The notes below the pieces were generated by a model, which did not search any database, had not been told where the DNA came from, and saw only the letters and a program-made list of their open reading frames with translations. From the NCBI GenBank assembly GCA_937138475.1, contig CAKZPD010000004.1:59622-123621 (forward strand): a stretch of 64,000 nt of DNA, in the 5' to 3' direction. The position numbers were made by a program, and so were the translations under genes. Shown here in pieces: positions 1 through 7,740 of this stretch (position 1 is the stretch's first letter; the number at the start of each line of letters is the position of its first letter). Source of the stretch: an uncultured Sulfitobacter sp. Lineage in GTDB: Bacteria; Pseudomonadota; Alphaproteobacteria; Rhodobacterales; Rhodobacteraceae.

Positions 1-578
1 CGGTGCGCCTTGCCTCGTCATCCAGCGCCAACCCCTTTGCCTGTATCGCGGCGGGCATTGCCTGCCTGTGGGGGCCAGCCCATGGCGGCGCCAATCAGGC
101 CTGCCTTGAGATGCTGAATGAAATCGGCACGCCTGACCGCATTCCCGAATTCATCGCCCGCGCCAAAGATAAAAACGACCCTTTCCGTCTGATGGGCTTT
201 GGCCACCGGGTTTATAAGAACTTTGATCCCCGTGCGACGGTGATGAAGGAATCGGCCGACGAGGTGCTTGAGCTTCTGGGTGTGGAAAACAACCCGATCT
301 TGCAGGTGGCAAAAGAGCTTGAGGCCGCCGCCCTGGCCGACCCCTATTTCACCGAGAAAAAACTGTTTCCGAATGTCGATTTCTATTCGGGGATTATTCT
401 TGAGGCCATGGGCTTTCCGACATCCATGTTCACCCCGATCTTTGCGGTTGCACGCACCGTCGGGTGGATTTCGCAATGGAAAGAGCAGATCAGCGATCCG
501 CAGCTTAAGATTGGTCGCCCGCGCCAGCTGTATCAGGGCAGCACCCGGCGCCCCTATCAGGATATTGAAAACCGCTGA
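1..578 (+). CDS. gltA: Citrate synthase, C-terminal part (5' end outside window)
   Basis: Citrate synthase condenses oxaloacetate and acetyl-CoA to start the TCA cycle in the cytoplasm. About 191 C-terminal residues are visible, with the reading frame already open at the window edge, so the start lies upstream. The catalytic residues are all present: His in [10 protein letters not shown], His in [14 protein letters not shown] and Asp in [10 protein letters not shown], and the protein ends with the usual RPRQLY tail. The sequence resembles the long hexameric type II enzyme of Gram-negative bacteria. The gene converges on the helicase gene. It fits the rest of the window, which carries most other TCA genes. 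Confidence 0.97.
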   Translation, partial: VRLASSSSANPFACIAAGIACLWGPAHGGANQACLEMLNEIGTPDRIPEFIARAKDKNDPFRLMGFGHRVYKNFDPRATVMKESADEVLELLGVENNPILQVAKELEAAALADPYFTEKKLFPNVDFYSGIILEAMGFPTSMFTPIFAVARTVGWISQWKEQISDPQLKIGRPRQLYQGSTRRPYQDIENR

Positions 579-718
579 AACGCGGTGCGGGCACGGGGGT
601 TTGACCTTGCCCGCACAGACCAGCGATGGCCCAGTGGGGCACTGTGGCGGGTGCCGGGCGGCCCCGCCTTTTTCTTGGTTGATCGGCGGCGCCACAAGGC
701 GGGCGGCGCGCTGCGGCG

Positions 719-754
719 GGCCGGCGGTATATGGATATTTAAGAACAAAAGAAG
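719..754 (-). repeat. 3'-flanking repeat element, divergent copy
   Basis: This is a diverged copy of the element also seen at 10489-10524, 10630-10664 and 41769-41803. Read on the minus strand it begins CTTCTTTTGTTC, followed by an AAATATCC block and a GC-rich end. It lies about 10 bp past the stop codon of the minus-strand helicase gene, in the same orientation relative to the upstream gene as the other copies. Confidence 0.5.
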
Positions 755-763
755 GCAGTGGGG

Positions 764-2290
764 TCAGTCTGAACCGCTGAGGCTGAGCGCCGGGGCCGCG
801 GTGGATTTCAGGTCATCGGTTTGCAGCCCATGGGTGGGTTTGGACAGCCGGTTGCGCACCACCCAGATCAACCGGTCTTGGGCGCGGGTGATGGCAACAT
901 AGGCCAGGCGTTTCCACAGGGGTTGCCCGGCCTCGACCCGGCCCATGCGGGCGGCGGCATAAAGATCGGGCGCAAAGACCTGGACCGCATCCCATTGCGA
1001 GCCTTGCGCCTTGTGGATGGTCACGGCGGCGCCATGCAGGAAGGTGGCGCCCATGCGGGCGGCAAAGGGGATAAAGGGTTCCTCTTCGTCGGGCTTTTCG
1101 ATCTTGACGATCGAGGCGGCGCTGACTTGCGGGTCTTCGGCGCCCATCACATGCAGGCGCGAAAACCCCGGTTTGCGGCCTTCGCCGAGATAGATGACCT
1201 GAGCGCCCTTGATCAGGCCGCGCGCCTCGAGATCGAGCCGCTTTTTGCGGTGTTTGAGCGGAAGCTCCAGCCCGTCACAGATCAATGGCTCGCCGGGGAG
1301 GAGGGCGGTTTCCGGGGCGCCGTGGACCTGCCGGAAGGCGTTGATCAGCCGGATGCGCGTGGCGTTGCGCCAGACCAGAACCGGGCTGCGGGCCATCAGA
1401 TCGACCTCGACCCGCTGCCCCCAGACCACGCGCGGATCCTGGGCGGCGCGGCTTTGCACCATATGTTCAAAATCCTCGAAACCCAGTTGGGGGTCGGCCA
1501 GAGCATGGGCCAGATCCAGGATCGGGTTGTCGGCTTCTTGTCTGTGGATGCGGCTGAGCGACAGGACACTGGGGCTGGGCAGGCTGTCGAACACCATGGC
1601 GCCCGACTGATTGACCGGGGCCAGCTGGGCCGGATCGCCAAAGAGCAGCAGTGTTGGAAAGATTTCCTGCAAGTCATCGAATTGCTTTTGGTCCAGCATC
1701 GAGCTTTCGTCGACAAAGCCGATGTCCAGCGGGTCTTCGCGGCGCTTCCAGCCGGTGATAAAGTCCGATCCGCGCAGCCCTGCGGCGGCCAGAGCCCCCG
1801 GAATTGATTTGTTGTTTTCGTAGAACGCCGCCGCCCGATCCAGCGCCAGATCGGTCAGCCCGTCGATCTGCGGCCGGGTGCCATTGCCGGCCAGCCATTC
1901 GGCGATCCGCTCGTATTCGGGATCATAGACCGGGGTATACAATATGCGGTGGATGGTCGTGGCCGGGACGCCGCGCATCCGCAGCACCGAGGCGGCCTTG
2001 TTGGTCGGCGCCAAAATCGCCAGCGTTCGCTTGTCTTTGCGTTTGCGCGATTCATAATCGCCCGAAACAATTTCAACGCCGGCGGCGGCAAGCGCTTTGT
2101 AAAGTTCGGCCAGCAGCAGCGTCTTGCCCGAGCCGGCCTTGCCGATCACAGCCGCGACCGAAGCTTTGCCAGACCGGGGCGGGGTCAACAGCTGATCATC
2201 CAGATCAACCCCCACCCCGCGCAGCATTTGCGTTACGGCATCAAAGGCTTGCGCCTGATCATCAGAAAGGGTCATCACGGGCTGGGTCAT
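764..2290 (-). CDS. RecD-like ATP-dependent DNA helicase (SF1B)
   Basis: Predicted cytoplasmic helicase of 508 residues in the RecD/Dda-like AAA_30 plus UvrD_C_2 group. Walker A (GKAGSGKT) lies near residue 50, a Walker B-like GFVDESSML near 190, and a GDPAQLAPV motif follows. The C-terminal VTIHKAQGSQWDAV and YVAITRAQDRL are SF1 motifs V and VI. It lacks the N-terminal RecBC-interacting region, so it is a stand-alone helicase rather than RecD of RecBCD. It begins 49 bp after luxI on the same strand, and its end faces gltA. The precise cellular role is not deducible from sequence. Confidence 0.88.
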   Translation of the reverse strand: MTQPVMTLSDDQAQAFDAVTQMLRGVGVDLDDQLLTPPRSGKASVAAVIGKAGSGKTLLLAELYKALAAAGVEIVSGDYESRKRKDKRTLAILAPTNKAASVLRMRGVPATTIHRILYTPVYDPEYERIAEWLAGNGTRPQIDGLTDLALDRAAAFYENNKSIPGALAAAGLRGSDFITGWKRREDPLDIGFVDESSMLDQKQFDDLQEIFPTLLLFGDPAQLAPVNQSGAMVFDSLPSPSVLSLSRIHRQEADNPILDLAHALADPQLGFEDFEHMVQSRAAQDPRVVWGQRVEVDLMARSPVLVWRNATRIRLINAFRQVHGAPETALLPGEPLICDGLELPLKHRKKRLDLEARGLIKGAQVIYLGEGRKPGFSRLHVMGAEDPQVSAASIVKIEKPDEEEPFIPFAARMGATFLHGAAVTIHKAQGSQWDAVQVFAPDLYAAARMGRVEAGQPLWKRLAYVAITRAQDRLIWVVRNRLSKPTHGLQTDDLKSTAAPALSLSGSD

Positions 2291-2339
2291 GGCGCGACCC
2301 TACTTTGTCGCGCCGCGATGAACCAGCCAAAGCTTGCGT

Positions 2340-2987
2340 TTACCCCGCCTTGGCCAGCGCTTTTGGCGCACAGCTGCCAAAGGCCGGGTCAAAAGACTGA
2401 TCGAACCACTGGCGCGACATTTGCGCGGAAATGCCCGATCGTTGGCCAACGCGGGCGTGGGCCTCGGGGGCAAAGGCCCAAAGCCCGACGGATATGCGCT
2501 CGCGGCCGTTGCCGGTGCTGCCCAGCACCTCGGGCGAGGCGCCAATCATCCGGTAAATCCGCGTCATCCGCGCATCAAACACCCCGACAAAATGACGAAT
2601 GCCAAATCCGGTCATGATTTCGCCGCCGCCCAGCATCAGCGCGGCGGCGGTTTTGCTGGGCGCCGCCCTGTTCAGACAAAACCGCGTGCATTCCCAGATC
2701 AGGGGGCTTTTGATCTGGGCGCCGGTCAGATGGGCAAAATGATCGTTGACCATCACCCGCCCGGTGGTTGGCAAAAACCGCATAGAGCCGCCATGCCCCC
2801 CCTCGGGGGTTTCCCAGATCACATACAGCGGGTTCAGCGCGTCATATTCATCGCGTTCCTCGCCATTGAAATTCACCTGCACATCCCAACCCAACCGGGT
2901 TTTGAACTGATCGGCGCGGTCCTTGAACATCCCGCGCGCCAGCTTTGGGAATTGGGAAAGTTGGTCGGCATAAATATAACGCAGCAT
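2340..2987 (-). CDS. luxI: Acyl-homoserine-lactone synthase (LuxI family)
   Basis: A 215-residue autoinducer synthase that couples an acyl-ACP to S-adenosylmethionine to make an N-acyl-homoserine lactone. The N-terminus has the conserved Arg-Phe-Trp pattern (ARGMFKDRADQFKTRLGW), then ERDEYD, GSMRFLPTT and WECTRF, all family hallmarks. A good ribosome site (AAGGGGCG) precedes the ATG. It lies directly downstream of luxR on the same strand, separated by 128 bp containing a strong hairpin, so it may be transcribed both with luxR and from its own promoter. The acyl chain cannot be predicted from sequence. Confidence 0.95.
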   Translation of the reverse strand: MLRYIYADQLSQFPKLARGMFKDRADQFKTRLGWDVQVNFNGEERDEYDALNPLYVIWETPEGGHGGSMRFLPTTGRVMVNDHFAHLTGAQIKSPLIWECTRFCLNRAAPSKTAAALMLGGGEIMTGFGIRHFVGVFDARMTRIYRMIGASPEVLGSTGNGRERISVGLWAFAPEAHARVGQRSGISAQMSRQWFDQSFDPAFGSCAPKALAKAG

Positions 2988-3037
2988 GGTTCGCCCCTTG
3001 TCCGTCTGTTGTGTCCGTGGATGGTTCAGGACCAGCA

Positions 3038-3058
3038 GTTAGCCAAAGAGCTGTTAAC
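3038..3058 (-). promoter_or_regulatory. Imperfect inverted repeat upstream of luxI
   Basis: On the minus strand GTTAACAGC and GGCTAAC form a loose 21-bp inverted repeat about 50-70 bp before the luxI start. Only about half of the positions are symmetrical. It resembles the GTTAA/TTAAC repeat before the luxR-associated ORF at 4009-4025. It does not match the canonical lux box well. Confidence 0.2.
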
Positions 3059-3068
3059 GATTTAGAAC

Positions 3069-3096
3069 CGCGGCGCGCGGAAGCTGCGCGCGGTGG
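3069..3096 (-). terminator. GC-rich hairpin between luxR and luxI
   Basis: GCGCGC arms flank a short spacer (GCGCGCGGAAGCTGCGCGC within a longer GC-rich symmetry). The hairpin lies just after the luxR stop and has no clear U-tract. It could attenuate or terminate luxR transcription before luxI. Confidence 0.35.
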
Positions 3097-3115
3097 GGTA
3101 ACGGACGCACGCGTT

Positions 3116-3835
3116 TCAGACCACAATCAACCCCCGGCTGATGGCGCGCGCAACGGCGTGAGTGGTGTTCAGCGCGCCCAATTTGAACCGGGCGCTTTCG
3201 ATATAAACCCGCAGCGTGTGCTCTGAGATCGACAAGGTATTGGCCACCTGCGCCCGGCTGTATCCAATGGCCAAAAGCGTCATGGCATCAACCTCGCGGG
3301 GGGAGAGGGACTGCGCTTGTTCTGGGGCACGGTCGGTTTCGAACTCAAGCGCTTTTTGGTTGAAATAATGCCCGATCAAGATCAGATCGCGGCGATGTTC
3401 ATTGGTCAGCGCGCTCCATTCTTCGTCAGAGCAGGTATGGTTGACGGTAAACAGTGCAAACTGACCGTTCGGGCCGCGAATAGGCACCGAAAACCCCTGA
3501 TTTCCGACACCAAAGTTCATCGCATCGACCAGAAAAGCCCGCGCTGCTTTGCTCGACCAATCCAGCCGCTTCCAATCGACCGGATGGAAGCGTTGATAGC
3601 AACCGATCACGACAGGATCGACCCGCTGATAGTTTTGTTCGGTATAGTGTTGTGCCCATTCTATTGGATATGTCCCACAGCCATAGTGGTCTCCGGCGGA
3701 ATCGACCCAGTGATAGATCATGTGATCGACATGATAGAGATCGCGCAGCATCACAATGGCGCTTTGCAGCCCGTCAAGCGTGTCCGCTTGCTCCAGCTCT
3801 TCGAGAATTGCCTCCACTTTCGAGTGTGTCACCAT
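3116..3835 (-). CDS. luxR: LuxR-family quorum-sensing regulator
   Basis: A 239-residue transcription factor that should bind an acyl-homoserine lactone and control target genes, most likely including luxI. The N-terminal autoinducer domain keeps the signature Trp, Tyr, Asp-Pro and Trp residues (YPIEWAQHY, RVDPVV, PVDW). The C-terminal GerE-type helix-turn-helix starts at LSPREVDAMTLLAIGYS and ends near HAVARAISRGLIVV. I chose the ATG at 3835, with AAGGCGG upstream, over an in-frame start 15 codons earlier, because homologues begin near there. Its 5' end overlaps the 3' end of the small ORF upstream, suggesting translational coupling. Confidence 0.93.
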   Translation of the reverse strand: MVTHSKVEAILEELEQADTLDGLQSAIVMLRDLYHVDHMIYHWVDSAGDHYGCGTYPIEWAQHYTEQNYQRVDPVVIGCYQRFHPVDWKRLDWSSKAARAFLVDAMNFGVGNQGFSVPIRGPNGQFALFTVNHTCSDEEWSALTNEHRRDLILIGHYFNQKALEFETDRAPEQAQSLSPREVDAMTLLAIGYSRAQVANTLSISEHTLRVYIESARFKLGALNTTHAVARAISRGLIVV

Positions 3836-3989
3836 CAGGGCCGCCTTGAAGCTCCTCGTCGCGTGCGGAAATCTCGGCATGTGCTATGATGGCCGTGTCA
3901 TTCAATTGCTCGGCCAGCGCCGGCAGCCCATTCGCGGCTGCAAAGGTCTTGAGGTCCGCAAGCACGTCTAAAATCCAGTCACTTTTCAT
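3774..3989 (-). CDS. Small conserved-looking protein upstream of luxR
   Basis: A 71-residue ORF with a strong ribosome site (AGAGGTGA) 7 nt before its ATG. The N-terminal 40 residues (WILDVLADLKTFAAANGLP onward) read like a short helical protein. From memory a protein of this kind often precedes luxR in roseobacters, but that was not checked. The last 20 or so residues run out of phase over the luxR start, so the true C-terminus may be poorly conserved. The overlap with luxR is 62 bp. Function unknown; an accessory or coupling role in quorum sensing is only inference. Confidence 0.6.
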   Translation of the reverse strand: MKSDWILDVLADLKTFAAANGLPALAEQLNDTAIIAHAEISARDEELQGGPDGDTLESGGNSRRAGASGHA

Positions 3990-4008
3990 ATAGATTCACC
4001 TCTCAACT

Positions 4009-4025
4009 GTTAACGAACCATTAAC
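4009..4025. promoter_or_regulatory. GTTAA-N7-TTAAC inverted repeat upstream of the luxR unit
   Basis: A perfect 5-bp inverted repeat with a 7-bp spacer lies 20-36 bp before the start of the small luxR-associated ORF. This is a plausible operator position. The regulator is unknown. Confidence 0.3.
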
Positions 4026-4072
4026 ACAACTATAACATGTAACCTTTGTTAAGGAATACTCGCGTTTTGATA

Positions 4073-4090
4073 CTCCCCCGATATGGGGAG
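4073..4090. other. Short CTCCCC/GGGGAG hairpin
   Basis: Six-bp arms with a 6-nt loop lie between the ccrA terminator and the luxR promoter region. It may add to transcriptional insulation between the two units. No T-tract is adjacent. Confidence 0.3.
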
Positions 4091-4133
4091 GGAACAAATT
4101 TCATCCCCTTCAAATCATTCGCCCTACCTTTCA

Positions 4134-4172
4134 AAAAAGCAAAACCCGCGAATCTTGGGCGATTCGCGGGTT
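4134..4172 (-). terminator. Rho-independent terminator of ccrA
   Basis: Twelve-bp perfect arms (AACCCGCGAATC and GATTCGCGGGTT) enclose a 6-nt loop. On the minus strand the hairpin is followed by TTTGCTTTTTTG. It lies 33 bp past the ccrA stop, in the correct orientation. Confidence 0.9.
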
Positions 4173-4204
4173 GCCGGGTCAACCGACCGGTAATTCAGGG
4201 CGGA

Positions 4205-5485
4205 TTAACGGCGCGCCTCAAGCACATCCTCAAGCGTGCGCAGCCCGGTGCGTGGCGCCTGAACCAGCACCGACATATTGCCCGGCTTGTGCTGATTGCG
4301 CATCATCTTCATATGCGCCTCGGGCAAATCGGCCCAGTCAAAGACCTCGGACATGCACGGATCAAGGCGGCGCTCAACCATCAGTTTGTTGGCCGCTGAC
4401 GCCTGCTTGAGATGGGCAAAATGGCTGCCCTGAAGGCGCTTTTGGTGCATCCACATATAGCGCACGTCAAATGTCAGGTTGAACCCCGATGTGCCGGCGC
4501 AGATAACAACCATGCCGCCCTTTTTCACCACAAAGGTTGAAACAGGGAAGGTCGCCTCGCCCGGATGTTCGAACACCATATCGACATTGACGCCCTTGCC
4601 GGTGATGTCCCAGATCGCCTTGCCGAACTTGCGGGCCTCTTTGAACCATTCGGCGTATTCAGGTGTGTTGACGGTGGGCAGTTGCCCCCAGCAATTGAAA
4701 TCCTTGCGGTTCAAGACCCCCTTGGCGCCCAGTCCCATCACGAAATCGCGCTTGCTCTCGTCCGAAATCACCCCGATGGCATTGGCCCCTGCGGTGTTGA
4801 TCAACTGGATCGCATAGGAACCAAGGCCCCCAGACGCCCCCCAGACCAGCACATTCTGGCCCGGCTTCAGATCATGGGGTTCGTGGCCGAACAACATCCG
4901 ATAGGCCGTCGCCAAAGTCAGGGTATAACAGGCGCTTTCTTCCCATGTCAGATGTTTGGGGCGCGGCATAAGCTGCTGCGATTGCACATTGGTGAACTGC
5001 GCAAATGATCCGTCAGGCGTTTCATAGCCCCAGATCCGCTGGCTGGCCGAATACATCGGGTCGCCGCCGTTGCATTCCTCGTCGTCGCCGTCATCTTGGT
5101 TGCAGTGAATGACAACTTCGTCGCCGACTTTCCACCGCTTGACCTTGTCGCCCACGGCCCAAACGATCCCGGACGCATCAGACCCGGCAATATGATAGGG
5201 CTGCTTGTGGCCATCAAACGGGCTGATTGGCACACCAAGACCGGCCCATACCCCATTATAGTTAACGCCCGCAGCCATCACCAGAACAAGCACCTCATTG
5301 CTGTCCAGTGTCGGCACATCGACCACCTCTTGCAGCATCGCCTTGTCCGGTTCGCCGTGGCGTTCGCGGCGGATGGCCCAGGCATACATTTGTTTCGGCA
5401 CATGCCCCATCGGAGGCATCTCGCCGATCTCATACAGATCTTTTTCTGGCGCGTCATACGTTGCGATGCTTGTGTCCAGTGCCAT
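4205..5485 (-). CDS. ccrA: Crotonyl-CoA carboxylase/reductase
   Basis: Key enzyme of the ethylmalonyl-CoA pathway: NADPH-dependent reductive carboxylation of crotonyl-CoA to (2S)-ethylmalonyl-CoA. The 426 residues are full family length for this medium-chain dehydrogenase/reductase. It has the long N-terminal insertion (HCNQDDGDDEECNGGDPMYS), the nucleotide-binding motif WGASGGLGSYAIQL and the family-typical FEHPGEATFP and AGTSGFNLTFDVRYMWM. I chose the ATG at 5485 (MALDTS) because a strong AGGGGGAGG site precedes it; the longer in-frame extension is not family-like. It has its own terminator and lies near ecm, the gene for the next but one step. Confidence 0.97.
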   Translation of the reverse strand: MALDTSIATYDAPEKDLYEIGEMPPMGHVPKQMYAWAIRRERHGEPDKAMLQEVVDVPTLDSNEVLVLVMAAGVNYNGVWAGLGVPISPFDGHKQPYHIAGSDASGIVWAVGDKVKRWKVGDEVVIHCNQDDGDDEECNGGDPMYSASQRIWGYETPDGSFAQFTNVQSQQLMPRPKHLTWEESACYTLTLATAYRMLFGHEPHDLKPGQNVLVWGASGGLGSYAIQLINTAGANAIGVISDESKRDFVMGLGAKGVLNRKDFNCWGQLPTVNTPEYAEWFKEARKFGKAIWDITGKGVNVDMVFEHPGEATFPVSTFVVKKGGMVVICAGTSGFNLTFDVRYMWMHQKRLQGSHFAHLKQASAANKLMVERRLDPCMSEVFDWADLPEAHMKMMRNQHKPGNMSVLVQAPRTGLRTLEDVLEARR

Positions 5486-5573
5486 CTTTGGCCTCCCCCT
5501 GTGCTTGGATCGTGCTGCTGCGCAGAATCGCAGCCCCTTGACCAAGGAGATATTGCCCCCAGCGCAACATTGC

Positions 5574-5587
5574 AACCCATGTGGGTT
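5574..5587. promoter_or_regulatory. 14-bp palindrome upstream of ccrA
   Basis: AACCCATGTGGGTT is a perfect palindrome (AACCCA-TG-TGGGTT) about 90 bp before the ccrA start, next to an AT-rich TATAAAATTAC stretch on the minus strand. Its position fits an operator for the acetyl-CoA assimilation switch. The regulator is unknown. Confidence 0.35.
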
Positions 5588-5623
5588 CATTTTTGTAATT
5601 TTATAACCCAGCAACCGCAGAAA

Positions 5624-6979
5624 TTACTTTGCTTGCGCAGCATTTTCGATCAAATGCGCGATGGAGTTGCCATAGAAGCGAAACACATGCTCCATATTTC
5701 GGCACATGGCCCAGCCGCTTGCATCGCCTTCGATCAGGCGCTTCTTGGCCAATTGCGTCAGGGCGGCCCGCACCTCTTGCGCCGGATCGTCTGACAAAAG
5801 CGCCAGGCCGCAGCCGCGCATCGCCTGCACGCGCGCGATCAGGGTCGCTTCGCTTAGACGGCCCTCGGCTTTCAGGAAACATTGGGACAACAGCGGCACA
5901 ACCAGCACCGGCATGGATTGGCCAATGCGATCCATCAAGGTGCTGGCCAGATCTTCGACCGGGCGTTCGGGTCCAAAGCTGCGCAAGGACAGCGGTGCGC
6001 CAAAGACCACCGCCGCGGTGCCAAACCGGCGATAGCGGCCGCGCAGCCATTGCCAAATCTTGCGAAAGACGAACCAGACCACCACGGAAATCCGCGCGCC
6101 GAACCGCCGGTCGCCGCGTTGATCGGCGGCGATCAGCACCGTGTCCTCAAGCACGCGGTCGTAATTGATTGCCACCGGCACGAACACCACATCGCGGCCA
6201 CTGGCCGCATAGCTGTCAACCACATAGGTCAGCAGCCCCATCTTGGGCGCGCTGAGGCGGCCATTCAGGCTAAGGCCGCCTTCGGGGAAAATCGCCTGGG
6301 CCACCCCGCCTTCGGTTGCCATCTGCACATAACGCGCCAACACCCGACGATAGAGCGCCCCGCGCGACCGCCGGCGGATAAAATAGGCCCCCATCATTCG
6401 GATCAGCCGGCTAAGCGGCCAGACCCGCGCCCATTCCCCCACCGCATAAGACAGCGCAGACGCCTGCGCCGCCAGATAGGTCACCACCACATAATCCATA
6501 TTGCTGCGATGGTTCATGATAAACACAACGGTCGCATCCTTGGGAATGCTGTGCAGGATTTTCTGATTATCCGGCCCGGTGCGCAGCACATAAAGCGAAT
6601 TGACCAACAGCCGCGCCAAACGGATGCCCAAACTGAAATAGGTAAAGGCGCTGAAACCCGGCACAATTTCCCGCGCATAAGATCGGGCCTTTTGAAAGGC
6701 TACGTTTTCGGGAACTTTGTTGGCCTTGGCATAGCGGACGATTTCTTTTGTGACCTCGGGATCATAGATCAGCCGTTGAATCATGTCATAGCGCCGCGCC
6801 AGCTTGAAGGGTTCGATCGGCCGGGCCAAACGGGTGTTCAGCCGCGCCACCGCCTTTTCCAGACGCCGCCGAAAAAACCACCGTACCGAGGGCAACAAAA
6901 AATGGCTGAGCGCGGTCACGGCCGCGAACAGAACGATCAGGACAAACAGCCAAAGAGGAAGCTCAACGATCTGAGTCAT
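5624..6979 (-). CDS. PlsB-like glycerol-3-phosphate acyltransferase family protein
   Basis: A 451-residue membrane-associated acyltransferase. An N-terminal hydrophobic segment (LPLWLFVLIVLFAAVTAL) is followed by a long PlsB/DHAPAT-type region with the catalytic MNHRSNMDY (HX4D), GAYFIRRRSRG, FPEGGLSLNGRL and VPVAINYDRV blocks. These are acyltransferase motifs I to IV. It should acylate glycerol-3-phosphate in phospholipid synthesis, although it is much shorter than E. coli PlsB. The ATG at 6979 has an AAGGGCG site and is preferred over an upstream TTG. It reads towards ccrA but is separated from it by 138 bp. Confidence 0.85.
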   Translation of the reverse strand: MTQIVELPLWLFVLIVLFAAVTALSHFLLPSVRWFFRRRLEKAVARLNTRLARPIEPFKLARRYDMIQRLIYDPEVTKEIVRYAKANKVPENVAFQKARSYAREIVPGFSAFTYFSLGIRLARLLVNSLYVLRTGPDNQKILHSIPKDATVVFIMNHRSNMDYVVVTYLAAQASALSYAVGEWARVWPLSRLIRMMGAYFIRRRSRGALYRRVLARYVQMATEGGVAQAIFPEGGLSLNGRLSAPKMGLLTYVVDSYAASGRDVVFVPVAINYDRVLEDTVLIAADQRGDRRFGARISVVVWFVFRKIWQWLRGRYRRFGTAAVVFGAPLSLRSFGPERPVEDLASTLMDRIGQSMPVLVVPLLSQCFLKAEGRLSEATLIARVQAMRGCGLALLSDDPAQEVRAALTQLAKKRLIEGDASGWAMCRNMEHVFRFYGNSIAHLIENAAQAK

Positions 6980-7038
6980 GGCGCGCCCTTGCAACGCCCG
7001 CCGTTAACGACAATACCTATTCGCATGGATGCCCCTAT

Positions 7039-7641
7039 ATGACTGCACACATATCCATTTCCGCCGGTTTTTCCGAAACCGAGCACGCTGAGATAGCACA
7101 GCTATACTGGGCGGCCTTCTCGGGCAAGCTGCACTATGTGCTGGGGCCGAAATCATCGGCCCTTGGGTTCATTTCAGATCAGCTTGACCCAGAGTTTTCG
7201 CTGGTGGCCCGTGATCTGACCGGTGCCATTTTGGGGGTTGCCGGTTTCAAGACCAAAGACGGATCGCTTGTGGGCGGTGAATTCTCGGATCTGGTGCGGG
7301 TTTATGGTTGGTGGTCGGCCCTCTGGCGCGCGGCCTTTCTGTTCCTGCTGGAACGTGAGCCCAGCGCCGATACCCTGCTGATGGACGGAATCTTTGTGAC
7401 CGAAAAGGCCCGCGGCCGGGGTGTGGGCACCGCGCTCTTGGCCGCCATTTGCGACCACGCGGCGCAAAATGGTTTATCACGGGTGCGTCTGGACGTTATC
7501 GACAGCAATCCCCGCGCCAGGGCGCTTTATCTGCGCTGCGGCTTTGAACCGGTGGGCACCGAACACATTGGCCCGCTGTCGTGGGTTTTCGGCTTTCGCA
7601 GCAGCACAAAGATGCTGTTGACCCTGCCCCCGTCCCCGTGA
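7039..7641 (+). CDS. GNAT-family N-acetyltransferase
   Basis: A 200-residue protein of the GCN5-related acetyltransferase fold. The acetyl-CoA pyrophosphate-binding motif A is clear (FVTEKARGRGVGTALL, residues about 118-133), followed by the C-terminal beta-alpha segment SNPRARALYLRCGFEPVGT. The N-terminal half is less typical and contains a hydrophobic stretch around LWRAAFLFLL. The substrate cannot be deduced. It is divergent from the PlsB-like gene (59 bp apart) and lies 99 bp before ecm on the same strand. Confidence 0.85.
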   Translation: MTAHISISAGFSETEHAEIAQLYWAAFSGKLHYVLGPKSSALGFISDQLDPEFSLVARDLTGAILGVAGFKTKDGSLVGGEFSDLVRVYGWWSALWRAAFLFLLEREPSADTLLMDGIFVTEKARGRGVGTALLAAICDHAAQNGLSRVRLDVIDSNPRARALYLRCGFEPVGTEHIGPLSWVFGFRSSTKMLLTLPPSP

Positions 7642-7678
7642 CGCGGCGCCCAATATGCCGCATTGCAGCGAATTGACA

Positions 7679-7706
7679 TTGACATAAAATTCCATTTGTC
7701 TATCAC
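7679..7706 (+). promoter_or_regulatory. Candidate promoter of ecm
   Basis: Two tandem TTGACA hexamers lie at 7673-7684. The second is followed, 16 nt later, by TATCAC at 7701-7706, about 35 bp upstream of the ecm ATG. The -10 box also overlaps a TTTGT-CTATC-ACAAA inverted repeat that could be an operator. Confidence 0.45.
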
Positions 7707-7740
7707 AAAGCGCAATAAAGTTACCCAAGCGAGGACGCCA

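Noticed and set aside
3038..3058. A lux box upstream of luxI
   Set aside because: The symmetry is poor and lacks the conserved lux-box half-site bases, so it is listed only as a weak repeat.
5882..7042. A 386-codon plus-strand frame over the PlsB-like gene
   Set aside because: His/Arg/Pro-rich translation and full overlap with a well-supported gene on the other strand.
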